Positions 1-6,790 of a DNA stretch of 7,844 nucleotides are shown piece after piece. The DNA lies in assembly GCA_013329135.1 (NCBI GenBank), contig DUKU01000066.1, forward strand, positions 1 to 7,844, written 5' to 3'. Both the position numbers and the translations under genes were made by a program. This DNA comes from Thermoplasmata archaeon (GTDB taxonomy: Archaea; Thermoplasmatota; Thermoplasmata; UBA10834). The notes under the pieces are model-generated. The model searched no databases and was not told where the DNA came from. It saw only the letters and a list, made by a program, of their open reading frames with translations. Position 1 is the first letter of the stretch, and the number at the start of each line of letters is the position of its first letter.

Positions 1-221
1 GCCACATAGGCGACTGCCACTACCTCACGGGCAACCACAGGACAGCGAAGCGCATACCAGTCGTCAAGAAGATACTCAAGGACGTCGGGCTCGACGACAA
101 GCGCGTCAGGCTCGACTGGGTCAGCGCCGCCGAGGGCGAGAAGTTCCAGCAGGTCATAACCGACTTCGTGAACGAGGTCAAGGCTCTCGGGCCCAACCCG
201 CTCAGGGGGGTGAGGAAGTGA
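1..221 (+). CDS. mvhD: MvhD-type hydrogenase/Hdr iron-sulfur subunit, 3' fragment
   Basis: This is the C-terminal 72 residues of an MvhD-family protein, read in the frame starting at base 3 and ending in TGA at 219-221; the gene is cut by the left edge. Visible stretches are HIGDCHYLTGNHRTAKR at the start and RLDWVSAAEGEKFQQV in the middle. These match the conserved C-terminal half of MvhD, where HIGDCHY and the W(V/I)SAAEG motif recur. MvhD is a small [2Fe-2S] protein that passes electrons from a hydrogenase or formate dehydrogenase to the flavoprotein HdrA of heterodisulfide reductase; this role is family knowledge. The stop overlaps the next start as GTGA, indicating translational coupling with the FdhB-like gene. 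Its partner here is therefore probably the formate dehydrogenase downstream. An hdrA gene may lie to the left of the window but cannot be seen. Confidence 0.88.
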   Translation, partial: HIGDCHYLTGNHRTAKRIPVVKKILKDVGLDDKRVRLDWVSAAEGEKFQQVITDFVNEVKALGPNPLRGVRK

Positions 222-1018
222 ACGACCTCACGAAGAAGCTCTCGGAGATAGCCTTCGAGGAGCGAGGTGCGGACCTCCTCCTACTGATGGTCGAACGGCA
301 CGGGAACGTCGGCCCGGTCTTGATCTCGAAGGCAGAGGACCCTGGCAACGCCAGGACGGATGTGCCCTACCAGCTCGTGACCATCCTGACCAACATACTC
401 CCGTTCATGGGCAAGGCGAAGGTGGCCCTCGTGTGCAGGAGATGCGACGAGAAGGCCCTTGCGGAGCTCGCGAAGAGAGGGATCGTCGACGACGCGAGCA
501 TCGTGAAGATAGGGCTTGCGTGCACCAAGGAGCAGGTCCAGGAATGCAGGTGCTCCGACTGCGTTCCGAGCAAGGTGGACATCGGAGAACCATCAGAGCC
601 CTGCCCCGAGGACTCGCTGGCCACAGAACTCGCTGCGATGAGCACCGAGGACCGCGCGGCATTCTGGAAGCGCCAGTTCCAGAAGTGCAACAAGTGCTTC
701 GGGTGCACGGTCAACTGCCCTGTCTGCTTCTGCGACGACTGCGTGCTCGAGGAGCGGACCTACACACCCGAGGAGGGCATACCGCCAGGGCAGGCGTTCC
801 ACCTGATAAGGTCGTTCCACCTGGCGGACAAGTGCGTCGAGTGCGGAGAGTGCGAGCGTTCCTGTCCCGCGGACATTCCGCTCCTCACGCTCAGGAAGAT
901 GGTCAACCGGGACATGAAGGATCTGTTCAACTACACCTCAGGAGACAGGGAGAGGAAGAGCCCGCTCCTGACGACTCTCGACGACCAGCCATTGGAGGAT
1001 GATGTCCATGCGTGTTGA
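218..1018 (+). CDS. FdhB-like iron-sulfur subunit with two [4Fe-4S] motifs (266 aa)
   Basis: The start is GTG at 218, overlapping the mvhD stop by 4 bp and preceded by GGTGA (209-213) at 4 nt spacing. Residues 1-120 are an FdhB/FrhB-like segment with a CRRCD.KAL..L.KRG motif (C73, C76) and further Cys at 102, 110, 112 and 115. Residues 150-220 hold two ferredoxin motifs, C157-C160-C163-C167 and C206-C209-C212-C216, each CxxCxxCxxxC(P), with extra Cys at 170, 172 and 175. It should act as a soluble electron-relay subunit between the FdhA active site and MvhD/HdrA. At 266 residues it is much shorter than methanogen F420-linked FdhB (about 400), and I see no F420/flavin-domain motifs, so F420 reduction is unlikely. 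It overlaps fdhA at its 3' end. An Hdr-associated 4Fe-4S dicluster protein is an equally valid label. The iron-sulfur assignment is firm; the exact partner is inferred. Confidence 0.82.
   Translation: MNDLTKKLSEIAFEERGADLLLLMVERHGNVGPVLISKAEDPGNARTDVPYQLVTILTNILPFMGKAKVALVCRRCDEKALAELAKRGIVDDASIVKIGLACTKEQVQECRCSDCVPSKVDIGEPSEPCPEDSLATELAAMSTEDRAAFWKRQFQKCNKCFGCTVNCPVCFCDDCVLEERTYTPEEGIPPGQAFHLIRSFHLADKCVECGECERSCPADIPLLTLRKMVNRDMKDLFNYTSGDRERKSPLLTTLDDQPLEDDVHAC
994..998 (+). promoter_or_regulatory. Shine-Dalgarno GGAGG that decides the fdhA start
   Basis: A perfect GGAGG lies inside the end of the preceding gene. Three in-frame ATGs follow, at 999, 1002 and 1008. The first two are 0 and 3 nt from the motif, too close for ribosome binding, while the third is 9 nt away. 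I therefore choose 1008. Confidence 0.7.
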
Positions 1019-3044
1019 GCACGTGCTCACCACGTGCCCATACTGCGGCACTGGCTGCAGGTTCTACCTGCAGGTCGTCGACAACAAACTCATAGGGGTC
1101 GTGCCCTGCAAGACCGATGAGATCAGCCAGGGCAGGCTCTGCATCAAGGGATACAACGCGCACGCGTTCGTGCAGCATCCGGACAGGCTCACGCATCCGA
1201 TGGTCAGGGATGGAGGACATCTCAGGAAGGCGACCTGGGACGAGGCGCTCGACAAGGTCGTCTCTGAGGTGAAGAGGATCTCGGCCGAGCATGGGCCGGA
1301 CTCCGTCATCGTGCTGGCGTCGGCGAAGTGCACGAACGAGGAGAACTACCTCTTCCAGAAGATTGCCAGGGCCGCCATCGGCACGAACAACGTGGACCAC
1401 TGCGCAAGGCTCTGCCACGCGTCGACGGTCGCGGGCCTGCTCATGTCATTCGGGAGTGGCGCGATGACGAACACCATCCCGGAGTTCGAGAACGCCGACT
1501 GCGTGCTCGTGACCGGGTCGAACACGCTGGAAGCACATCCGCTCATAGGCGCTCGCATACTGCGCGCGCACGACAAGGGGGCGAAGATCGTCGTCGTTGA
1601 CCCTAGGGACACGCCTCTATCCAGACTCGCGCACAGCAGCATCCACCAGCAACCGGGCACTGACATCGCGTGGATCAACGGCATGATCAAGATAATCATA
1701 GACGAAGGGCTCCACGACGAAGCGTTCATCAGGGACCGCACATCGGGCTTCGACGAGCTCAGGAAGATCGTCGAGCCGTACACGCCCGAGAAGGTCGAGG
1801 AGATCACCCAGATACCGAAGCAGGAGCTCATAGACGCTGCGCGCACGTACGCGAACGCCGAGAAGGCGATGATAGCATACGCGATGGGCGTGACACAACA
1901 CAGCAACGGCACGAACATCGTGCGCGCGCTCGCGAACCTGGCCATGGTCACAGGGAACGTCGGCAGGGAATCGACCGGCGTGAACCCGCTGAGAGGTCAG
2001 TGCAACGTCCAGGGCGCCTGTGACGCGGGGGGCCTCCCGGACCTGTTCCCAGGGTACCAAAGGGTCGAGGATGCGGAGGCGAGGAAGAGATTCGAGACCG
2101 CCTGGGGCAGGACTCTGCCTCCCACCAAGGGCACGACCCTCACTTGCGCGATGAAGGACGCGCTCATAGGCAAGGTCAAGGCAATGATCATATTCGGCGA
2201 GAACCCGATGCTCTCCGACCCGGACATCGCACATGTCGAGGAGGCCATGAAGGAGCTCGAGTTCCTGGCAGTCGCGGAGATATTCCCCACCGACACCACG
2301 AAACTCGCGGACGTGGTCCTGCCAGGCGCGTGCTACGCCGAGAAGGACGGCACATTCACGTCGACCGACAGGGCCATAAGACCGCTCCACAAGGCGGTCG
2401 ACCCGCCAGGCGAGGCAAAGCCGGACTGGATGATCGCGTGCGAGCTCGGCAAGAGGCTCGGTGCTCAAGGGTTCGACTTCTCGTCGCCGGCAGAGGTCTT
2501 GGACGAGATGGCGAGGCTTGCGCCCATATACGGCGGCATAAGCTACGAGAGGGCGGACGCACAGGTCCTCAGGTGGCCGTGCCCGTCCAAGGACCACATG
2601 GGCACGCCGGTGCTGCACATCGGCGGCTTCAAGATTGGCAAGGGTGTCCTCGTGCCTGTCGACCACGCTCCCCCGGCCGAGGAGACATCGGATGAGTACC
2701 CGTTCATACTGACGACCGGAAGGAACCTGTTCCACTTCCACACGGGGACCATGACGAGGAGGTCACCGAAGCTGGAGCGGGAGGCACCCGAACCGTACGT
2801 AGAGGTCAACACCTCCGACGCGAAGAGGCTCGGCATATCCAACAGCGACCGTGTGAGGGTCTCATCGAGGAGGGGCGAGATAGCGCTCAAGGCCAGGGTC
2901 ACCGACTGGATCATGCCCGGCGTAATCTTCATACCGTTCCACTACGCCGAGGCCGCCGCCAACAGGCTGACCAACCCCGCGCTCGACCCTGTCGCGAAGA
3001 TACCCGAGTTCAAGGTCTGCGCGGCGCAGTTGAAAAAGGCTTAA
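1008..3044 (+). CDS. fdhA: Formate dehydrogenase catalytic (alpha) subunit, Cys-type, molybdopterin
   Basis: This 678-residue protein belongs to the Mo/W-bis-MGD oxidoreductase family and should oxidise formate to CO2 (or the reverse) in the cytoplasm. No twin-arginine signal is present. Numbering from the ATG at 1008, the N-terminal [4Fe-4S] ligands are C10, C13, C17 (CPYCGTGC) and C45, followed by K47, the Lys that relays electrons between cluster and pterin. The metal ligand sits in CARLCHASTVAG as C136 followed by H137; this is the position of Sec140-His141 in E. coli FdhF, so this is a Cys enzyme. R329 in NPLRGQCNVQGACD corresponds to FdhF Arg333. The last ~115 residues, from TTGRNLFHFHTGTMTRRS, form the molybdopterin-dinucleotide-binding domain. 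Length and the Cys/His/Arg set favour formate dehydrogenase over nitrate reductase or formylmethanofuran dehydrogenase. The gene overlaps the FdhB-like gene by 11 bp. The alternative start at 999 would add three residues. Confidence 0.9.
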   Translation: MRVEHVLTTCPYCGTGCRFYLQVVDNKLIGVVPCKTDEISQGRLCIKGYNAHAFVQHPDRLTHPMVRDGGHLRKATWDEALDKVVSEVKRISAEHGPDSVIVLASAKCTNEENYLFQKIARAAIGTNNVDHCARLCHASTVAGLLMSFGSGAMTNTIPEFENADCVLVTGSNTLEAHPLIGARILRAHDKGAKIVVVDPRDTPLSRLAHSSIHQQPGTDIAWINGMIKIIIDEGLHDEAFIRDRTSGFDELRKIVEPYTPEKVEEITQIPKQELIDAARTYANAEKAMIAYAMGVTQHSNGTNIVRALANLAMVTGNVGRESTGVNPLRGQCNVQGACDAGGLPDLFPGYQRVEDAEARKRFETAWGRTLPPTKGTTLTCAMKDALIGKVKAMIIFGENPMLSDPDIAHVEEAMKELEFLAVAEIFPTDTTKLADVVLPGACYAEKDGTFTSTDRAIRPLHKAVDPPGEAKPDWMIACELGKRLGAQGFDFSSPAEVLDEMARLAPIYGGISYERADAQVLRWPCPSKDHMGTPVLHIGGFKIGKGVLVPVDHAPPAEETSDEYPFILTTGRNLFHFHTGTMTRRSPKLEREAPEPYVEVNTSDAKRLGISNSDRVRVSSRRGEIALKARVTDWIMPGVIFIPFHYAEAAANRLTNPALDPVAKIPEFKVCAAQLKKA

Positions 3045-3047
3045 AAT

Positions 3048-3075
3048 GGCGGGCGCGCGCACGCGCGCATCCGCC
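3048..3075. terminator. GC-rich hairpin between convergent fdhA and transporter genes
   Basis: GGCGG (3048-3052) pairs with CCGCC (3071-3075) and GCGCGC (3053-3058) with GCGCGC (3063-3068), with loop GCAC and an AT bulge at 3069-3070. It sits in the 45-bp gap between the fdhA stop and the transporter stop. Read on the - strand it is followed by TTTT (3046-3043) and TTTTT (3037-3033), the layout of a terminator for the acs-side transcript. On the + strand it is followed only by TGTTTG, so it is weaker for fdhA. Confidence 0.6.
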
Positions 3076-3089
3076 TGTTTGCTGGAGTT

Positions 3090-4358
3090 TCACTTCTTCA
3101 CGGGTGGCTTTATGACCAAGGCCATGGCGAATGTCACCAGGGACGCTATGCCCACGGCGACGAACACCCATGTGAAGCTGCCACCTGACCCGGCCAACAG
3201 ACCAGGTATGAGCGATCCCAGTATGCCGGCCGCTCCGTATCCAGTGAACACGAGACCGTAGTTGACCCCGAGGTTCTTGGTGCCGAAGTAGTCCGCGGTC
3301 GCGGACGGGAACAGAGCGAAGTTGCCTCCGAACGTGAACCCGATCGCGGATGCGAACGCTGTCAGCCCCGCGAACTGGATGATCTCACCGGTCGGTTTGG
3401 CCCACACGAACGCGGCCGCGCCGAACAGTACGAACGCCTGGATCAAGAAGACCAGTCTCATCGTCTTGTTCCTTCCCAGGTGGTCGGATACCTTGCCCCA
3501 GCCTATCCTGCCAGCGCCGTTGAACAGCGCCAGGATGCCCGCGATGGTCTGAGCCTGCGCCACGACCAGCATAGTCTTGGTCGGGTCGAGGTAGGCGGCG
3601 ACGTTGCTCACGTTGCCGATCATCATCAGGCCCGCCGTGGCGGACAGCAGGAACATCAGGTTCAGCAGGATGAAGGACTTCGACCTGATCATCTCGTGCC
3701 AGTCGTGGTCCTCGCTGTGGCCGTTGTGCTTCGAATTGGCGTTGAAGCCCTTGGGGAGCCAGCCAGCTGGCGGGTTCCTGAGCAGCTGTGCGCCCGCGAC
3801 GACCATCGCCACGAAGATCAAGCCCATGTACAGGAACGAGTTCGACAGGCCGTCGTCAGAGGCGTTGATGATGTACTTACCCACCTGGGTGAATATGAAC
3901 GCGCCAGCGCCGAAGCCCGCGACGGCAATGCCGCTCACGAGCCCCTTCTTGTCCGGGAACCACTTGACCACCGCCGCGAGCGGGCAGACGTATCCAAGGC
4001 CAAGACCTATGCCGCCTATCACGCCGTACGACAGGTACAGCATCGCGATGTTCTCGGTGAAGAACGAGGCGACAATGTACCCAGCGCCGAAGACGAGGCC
4101 GCCCAGGGTCGCGACGACCCTCGGGCCAATCTTGTCCTGCAGCCGGCCCGCGAATATCATCGTCACGGCGAACACGGCCAATGCGGTCCCAAATATCCCA
4201 AGTATGTAGAACGAAGTCCTCGAGTAGCCCAGCGTCTCCGAGAGCGGGCCTGTGAATATCGAGAACGCGTAGACGGAGCCGAGGGCGAGCTGTATCAGCA
4301 GCGCGCCTACAACAGGCAGCCATCTGTTCGGTGTCTTCCCCTCACTAGCAGTTTCCAT
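3090..4358 (-). CDS. OFA-family MFS transporter (formate/oxalate/monocarboxylate type), 12 TM
   Basis: This 422-residue membrane protein starts at the ATG ending at 4358, with GGAGAG (4364-4369) 5 nt upstream. An open upstream extension to 4448 is charged, overlaps the carbonic anhydrase gene and is not part of the protein. The first helix begins at RWLPVVGALLIQLALGSVYAF (about residues 12-33), a signature of the oxalate/formate antiporter (OFA) family. Other family stretches are the G-rich helix 112-125 followed by KWFPDKKGLVSG, the NPPAGW loop at 195-200, and FGGNFALFPSATADYFG (343-359). A hydrophilic loop (about 200-225, with several His) joins the two six-helix halves. Typical members are 400-450 residues. 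The context with acs and carbonic anhydrase suggests acetate, formate or another short carboxylate as substrate; the sequence alone does not decide. It lies 43 bp after the carbonic anhydrase stop and is probably co-transcribed with it. Confidence 0.87.
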   Translation of the reverse strand: METASEGKTPNRWLPVVGALLIQLALGSVYAFSIFTGPLSETLGYSRTSFYILGIFGTALAVFAVTMIFAGRLQDKIGPRVVATLGGLVFGAGYIVASFFTENIAMLYLSYGVIGGIGLGLGYVCPLAAVVKWFPDKKGLVSGIAVAGFGAGAFIFTQVGKYIINASDDGLSNSFLYMGLIFVAMVVAGAQLLRNPPAGWLPKGFNANSKHNGHSEDHDWHEMIRSKSFILLNLMFLLSATAGLMMIGNVSNVAAYLDPTKTMLVVAQAQTIAGILALFNGAGRIGWGKVSDHLGRNKTMRLVFLIQAFVLFGAAAFVWAKPTGEIIQFAGLTAFASAIGFTFGGNFALFPSATADYFGTKNLGVNYGLVFTGYGAAGILGSLIPGLLAGSGGSFTWVFVAVGIASLVTFAMALVIKPPVKK

Positions 4359-4363
4359 CTTAT

Positions 4364-4369
4364 CTCTCC
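4364..4369 (-). promoter_or_regulatory. Ribosome binding site GGAGAG of the OFA transporter
   Basis: On the - strand, GGAGAG ends 5 nt before the ATG at 4358. This supports that start over the upstream in-frame ATG at 4448, which would extend into the carbonic anhydrase gene. Confidence 0.65.
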
Positions 4370-4401
4370 GGCAAATTATGTCCTTTGATCTCCATCGTCT
4401 C

Positions 4402-4959
4402 TCAGACGAACCTGACGGCCCCGGTCTGTATGTCGAACATAGCGCCATACACCGCGAGTCGCTCTTTCCTGACGGCTTCCCCGATCACTGCGCTGCAGTC
4501 GACCAGACGCCTCATCTGGACCCGAACATTGGTCTCCGCGACCTTGTCCTGGTCCTTGGCGTCCAGGCCTTTCAGAGTGGACTTGGCGACATCGATGTCC
4601 GCCATGACGCTCTTGAGGTTTGCGACGTCGCAGCACTCGCAGGAGGCCTTGACCGCGCCGCAGCCCGTGTGCCCCATCACCACGATGGCCTTGATACCGA
4701 GGTGGGCGGTGGCATACTCGAGACTGCCTAGCACGCTCGGGTCCGAGGCGCAATTGCCCGCGGTCCTGACGACGAACGCGCTCCCCAACGAGAGGTTGAA
4801 GACCTTCTCGGGGTCGACGCGAGAGTCTGAGCACGCGAGTATGGCCACGAACGGCTCCTGCTTCTTCGAGAGCTTGGACAACATGCAGGGATCGGCAGTG
4901 CTCTTGAACAGTCCGTTGCCGTCCATCAGCCGCCTCTTGACATCCTCCGCCTGGTCCAT
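4402..4959 (-). CDS. Beta-class carbonic anhydrase (185 aa)
   Basis: This cytoplasmic zinc enzyme interconverts CO2 and bicarbonate. Numbering from the ATG at 4959, the beta-class signature CSDSRV gives C43, D45 and R47, and GHTGCGA gives H97 and C100. Zinc would be held by C43, H97 and C100, with the Asp45-Arg47 dyad beside it. RTAGN (65-69) and SLEYA (79-83) are also typical. At 185 residues it is close to the short archaeal Cab-type enzymes. The start is set by AAGGAG (4969-4974), 9 nt upstream; the open frame continues to 5064 but that part overlaps the end of acs and does not resemble the family. It lies 76 bp after the acs stop, with a strong hairpin between, and 43 bp before the transporter. 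It may supply bicarbonate for carboxylation or handle CO2 from formate oxidation; that role is inferred. Confidence 0.92.
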   Translation of the reverse strand: MDQAEDVKRRLMDGNGLFKSTADPCMLSKLSKKQEPFVAILACSDSRVDPEKVFNLSLGSAFVVRTAGNCASDPSVLGSLEYATAHLGIKAIVVMGHTGCGAVKASCECCDVANLKSVMADIDVAKSTLKGLDAKDQDKVAETNVRVQMRRLVDCSAVIGEAVRKERLAVYGAMFDIQTGAVRFV

Positions 4960-4968
4960 GCACTCATA

Positions 4969-4974
4969 CTCCTT
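4969..4974 (-). promoter_or_regulatory. Ribosome binding site AAGGAG of the carbonic anhydrase gene
   Basis: AAGGAG on the - strand lies 9 nt upstream of the ATG at 4959. It selects this start over longer in-frame options reaching back into the acs 3' end. Confidence 0.6.
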
Positions 4975-4995
4975 GCAGTGGTCGAACGCTGATAT

Positions 4996-5030
4996 CGGAG
5001 GGGCTGGGCCCCTCCGGGAAAAGAAAAGGG
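4996..5030 (-). terminator. Perfect 9-bp hairpin plus T-rich tract between acs and carbonic anhydrase
   Basis: CGGAGGGGC (4996-5004) and GCCCCTCCG (5008-5016) pair perfectly around a 3-nt loop. On the coding strand the hairpin is preceded by the pyrimidine run CCCTTTTCTTTTCCC just after the acs stop. T-runs are the main termination signal in archaea, so this may end or attenuate the acs transcript, or be a processing or mRNA-stability element inside a polycistronic message. I see no TATA box between it and the carbonic anhydrase start, which favours partial read-through. Confidence 0.6.
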
Positions 5031-5035
5031 TTTGC

Positions 5036-6790
5036 CTAGTCGTCCAGGGTAGATATGTCGCCAATGGGGAGGCCGAGCTCTCTGGCCCTCAGCAGCCTCC
5101 TCATGATCTTGCCGCTCCTGGTCTTCGGCAGGTCTATGACGACCTCGATCTCCCTCGGGTACGCGTGGCCCGCGAGCCTGCTCTTGACGTGCTTCTGTAT
5201 GTCCGCCTTGAGCGCGTCGCTCTCGGTGTGGCCAGGGGTCAGCACGATGAACGCCTTGATGATGTTGCCCCTCAGATCGTCGGGCTTGCCTATGACGCCC
5301 GCTTCTGCCACGGCCTCATGCTCTATGAGAGCGCTCTCGACCTCGAACGGTCCGACGCGCTCGCCGGACGTCTTGATGACGTCGTCAGCGCGGCCGACAT
5401 ACCAGAAGTACCCGTCCTTATCGACCTGTGCTGTGTCGCCCGTGTAGTACCAGCCGTTCCTGAAGTACTCGTTGTACTTCGCGGGGTTCTTCCAGATCTG
5501 TCTCATCATGGACGGCCAGCCAGGTCTGATTGCCAGGCTGCCCTCCTCGCCCTGCTCCAGGACCTTGCCAGTCTCATCGACTATGGCCGCCTCGATACCG
5601 GGCTGTGGCTTGCCCATCGAGCCGGGCTTGATGTCCATCCCCGGGAAGTTCGTGATCAATATGCTGCCAGTCTCCGTCTGCCACCATGTGTCGTGGAATG
5701 GCTTGTTGTCGAAGACTTCCTGAGCCCACCTGACGCCCTCGGGGTTGAGCGGCTCGCCGACGCAGTAGAGCGCCCTCAGGCTCGACAGGTCGTATTTCTT
5801 CGGTGTGTCATCGCCCTTTGCCATCAGCATCCTGACGGCCGTCGGGGCGGTGTACCAAATGCTCACCTTGTAGTTCTGGATGGTCTTGTACCACCTGTCG
5901 GGGTCGAACCTGCCGCCGAGCCCGATCTGAGTGACGCCGTTCGACCAAGGTCCAAGAACACCATAGACGACGCCGGTAACCCAGCCAAGGTCCGCGCCAC
6001 ACCAGTACACATCCTCTTCGTGGATATCCAATACCCATTTGGCTGTGAGGTGCGCCTGCACGATACCCTTGTGGGCGTGCACGACTCCCTTCGGCTTGCC
6101 AGTCGAGCCTGACGTGTAGAGCAAGTACATGAACTCCTCAGGGTCCATCGGCACAGTCTCGAACTTGTCGGAGGCTGAGGCCATCTCCTTCTCCCAGCTC
6201 AGCTCGTCGGGGGCGACGTCCTTGCCGACGATGATCGTGTGCTTCAGCTCGGGCAACAGGCTCTTCACTTCGTAGAATCTCTTCTTGAGGTCGCTGTCGG
6301 TGACCAGGCAGACCGCCCCGCTGTCCAGGAGCCTGTCCTTGATCGCGTCCGGGCCGAACGCAGGGAACATCGGGCTGGCAATCGCACCATATTTTATTGC
6401 GCCCAGGAAACCGGCGTAAAGCTCCGGGGACCTCTGCAGGAAGAAGAAAACCCTGTCCTGCCTCTTGATGCCCAGCTTCTTCATCAAGTTCGCGAATCTG
6501 TTCGTTTGTTCGTAGAGTTGCTTGAACGTGACCTTCTGCGCGTTGCCCTCGCCATCGTCGTAGATGAGCGCGATCTTGTTGGCGTTCGGTCCCTTCGCGT
6601 GTCTGTCAACGACGTTGTAGGCCGCGTTGATCTTCCCGCCAGGGAACCATTCTACCAGCTTGTCGGCATCCGACCACTTGAAGGTCTTCCTCAGGTTGTC
6701 GTACCCCTGCAAGTTGGACGTCAGCCTCAACTTCGCAGGGTCCTTCTTGATGATCCCGCCACTTATTAGCTCAGTACTTTTCTCTGCCAT
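5036..6790 (-). CDS. acs: Acetyl-CoA synthetase, AMP-forming
   Basis: This 584-residue cytoplasmic enzyme converts acetate, ATP and CoA to acetyl-CoA, AMP and PPi. The ATP-binding P-loop YTSGSTGKPKG is at 225-235. Core motif WWQTETG is at 369-375, with W370 matching the Trp that limits the pocket to short acids in Salmonella Acs; GWVTG (269-273) supplies the pocket Val-Thr pair. YYTGD (448-452) and YVGRADD (464-470) lead into the mobile C-terminal domain. PKTRSGKIMRR carries the catalytic Lys K561, the usual target of lysine acetylation in this family. Propionate use cannot be excluded. The start at 6790 follows GTGA (6795-6798) by 4 nt; the open frame back to 6913 is Arg/Cys-rich and unlike the family. 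It is the first gene of a presumed acs-carbonic anhydrase-transporter operon with its own promoter near 7005. The stop is TAG. Confidence 0.92.
   Translation of the reverse strand: MAEKSTELISGGIIKKDPAKLRLTSNLQGYDNLRKTFKWSDADKLVEWFPGGKINAAYNVVDRHAKGPNANKIALIYDDGEGNAQKVTFKQLYEQTNRFANLMKKLGIKRQDRVFFFLQRSPELYAGFLGAIKYGAIASPMFPAFGPDAIKDRLLDSGAVCLVTDSDLKKRFYEVKSLLPELKHTIIVGKDVAPDELSWEKEMASASDKFETVPMDPEEFMYLLYTSGSTGKPKGVVHAHKGIVQAHLTAKWVLDIHEEDVYWCGADLGWVTGVVYGVLGPWSNGVTQIGLGGRFDPDRWYKTIQNYKVSIWYTAPTAVRMLMAKGDDTPKKYDLSSLRALYCVGEPLNPEGVRWAQEVFDNKPFHDTWWQTETGSILITNFPGMDIKPGSMGKPQPGIEAAIVDETGKVLEQGEEGSLAIRPGWPSMMRQIWKNPAKYNEYFRNGWYYTGDTAQVDKDGYFWYVGRADDVIKTSGERVGPFEVESALIEHEAVAEAGVIGKPDDLRGNIIKAFIVLTPGHTESDALKADIQKHVKSRLAGHAYPREIEVVIDLPKTRSGKIMRRLLRARELGLPIGDISTLDD

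Noticed and set aside
1617..2741. Long open frame (374 codons) on the - strand across fdhA
   Set aside because: It lies fully antisense to a strongly supported fdhA, is Arg/Leu/Val-rich without any recognisable motif, and is the usual by-product of GC-rich codon use.
3046..3261. 71-codon + strand frame starting just after fdhA
   Set aside because: It begins inside the terminator hairpin and then runs antisense to the transporter C-terminus.
4370..4380. TATA-like ACATAATTT just before the transporter gene
   Set aside because: A start about 25 nt downstream would fall inside the coding sequence and remove the ribosome binding site.
3480..4388. 302-codon open frame on the + strand opposite the transporter
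   Set aside because: The transporter on the other strand has clear family motifs and a ribosome binding site. This frame has no domain and an unlikely Arg/His/Glu composition.
4385..6112. 575-codon open frame on the + strand opposite carbonic anhydrase and acs
   Set aside because: It spans two genes and their intergenic hairpin on the opposite strand and shows no family motif; it is a codon-bias artefact.
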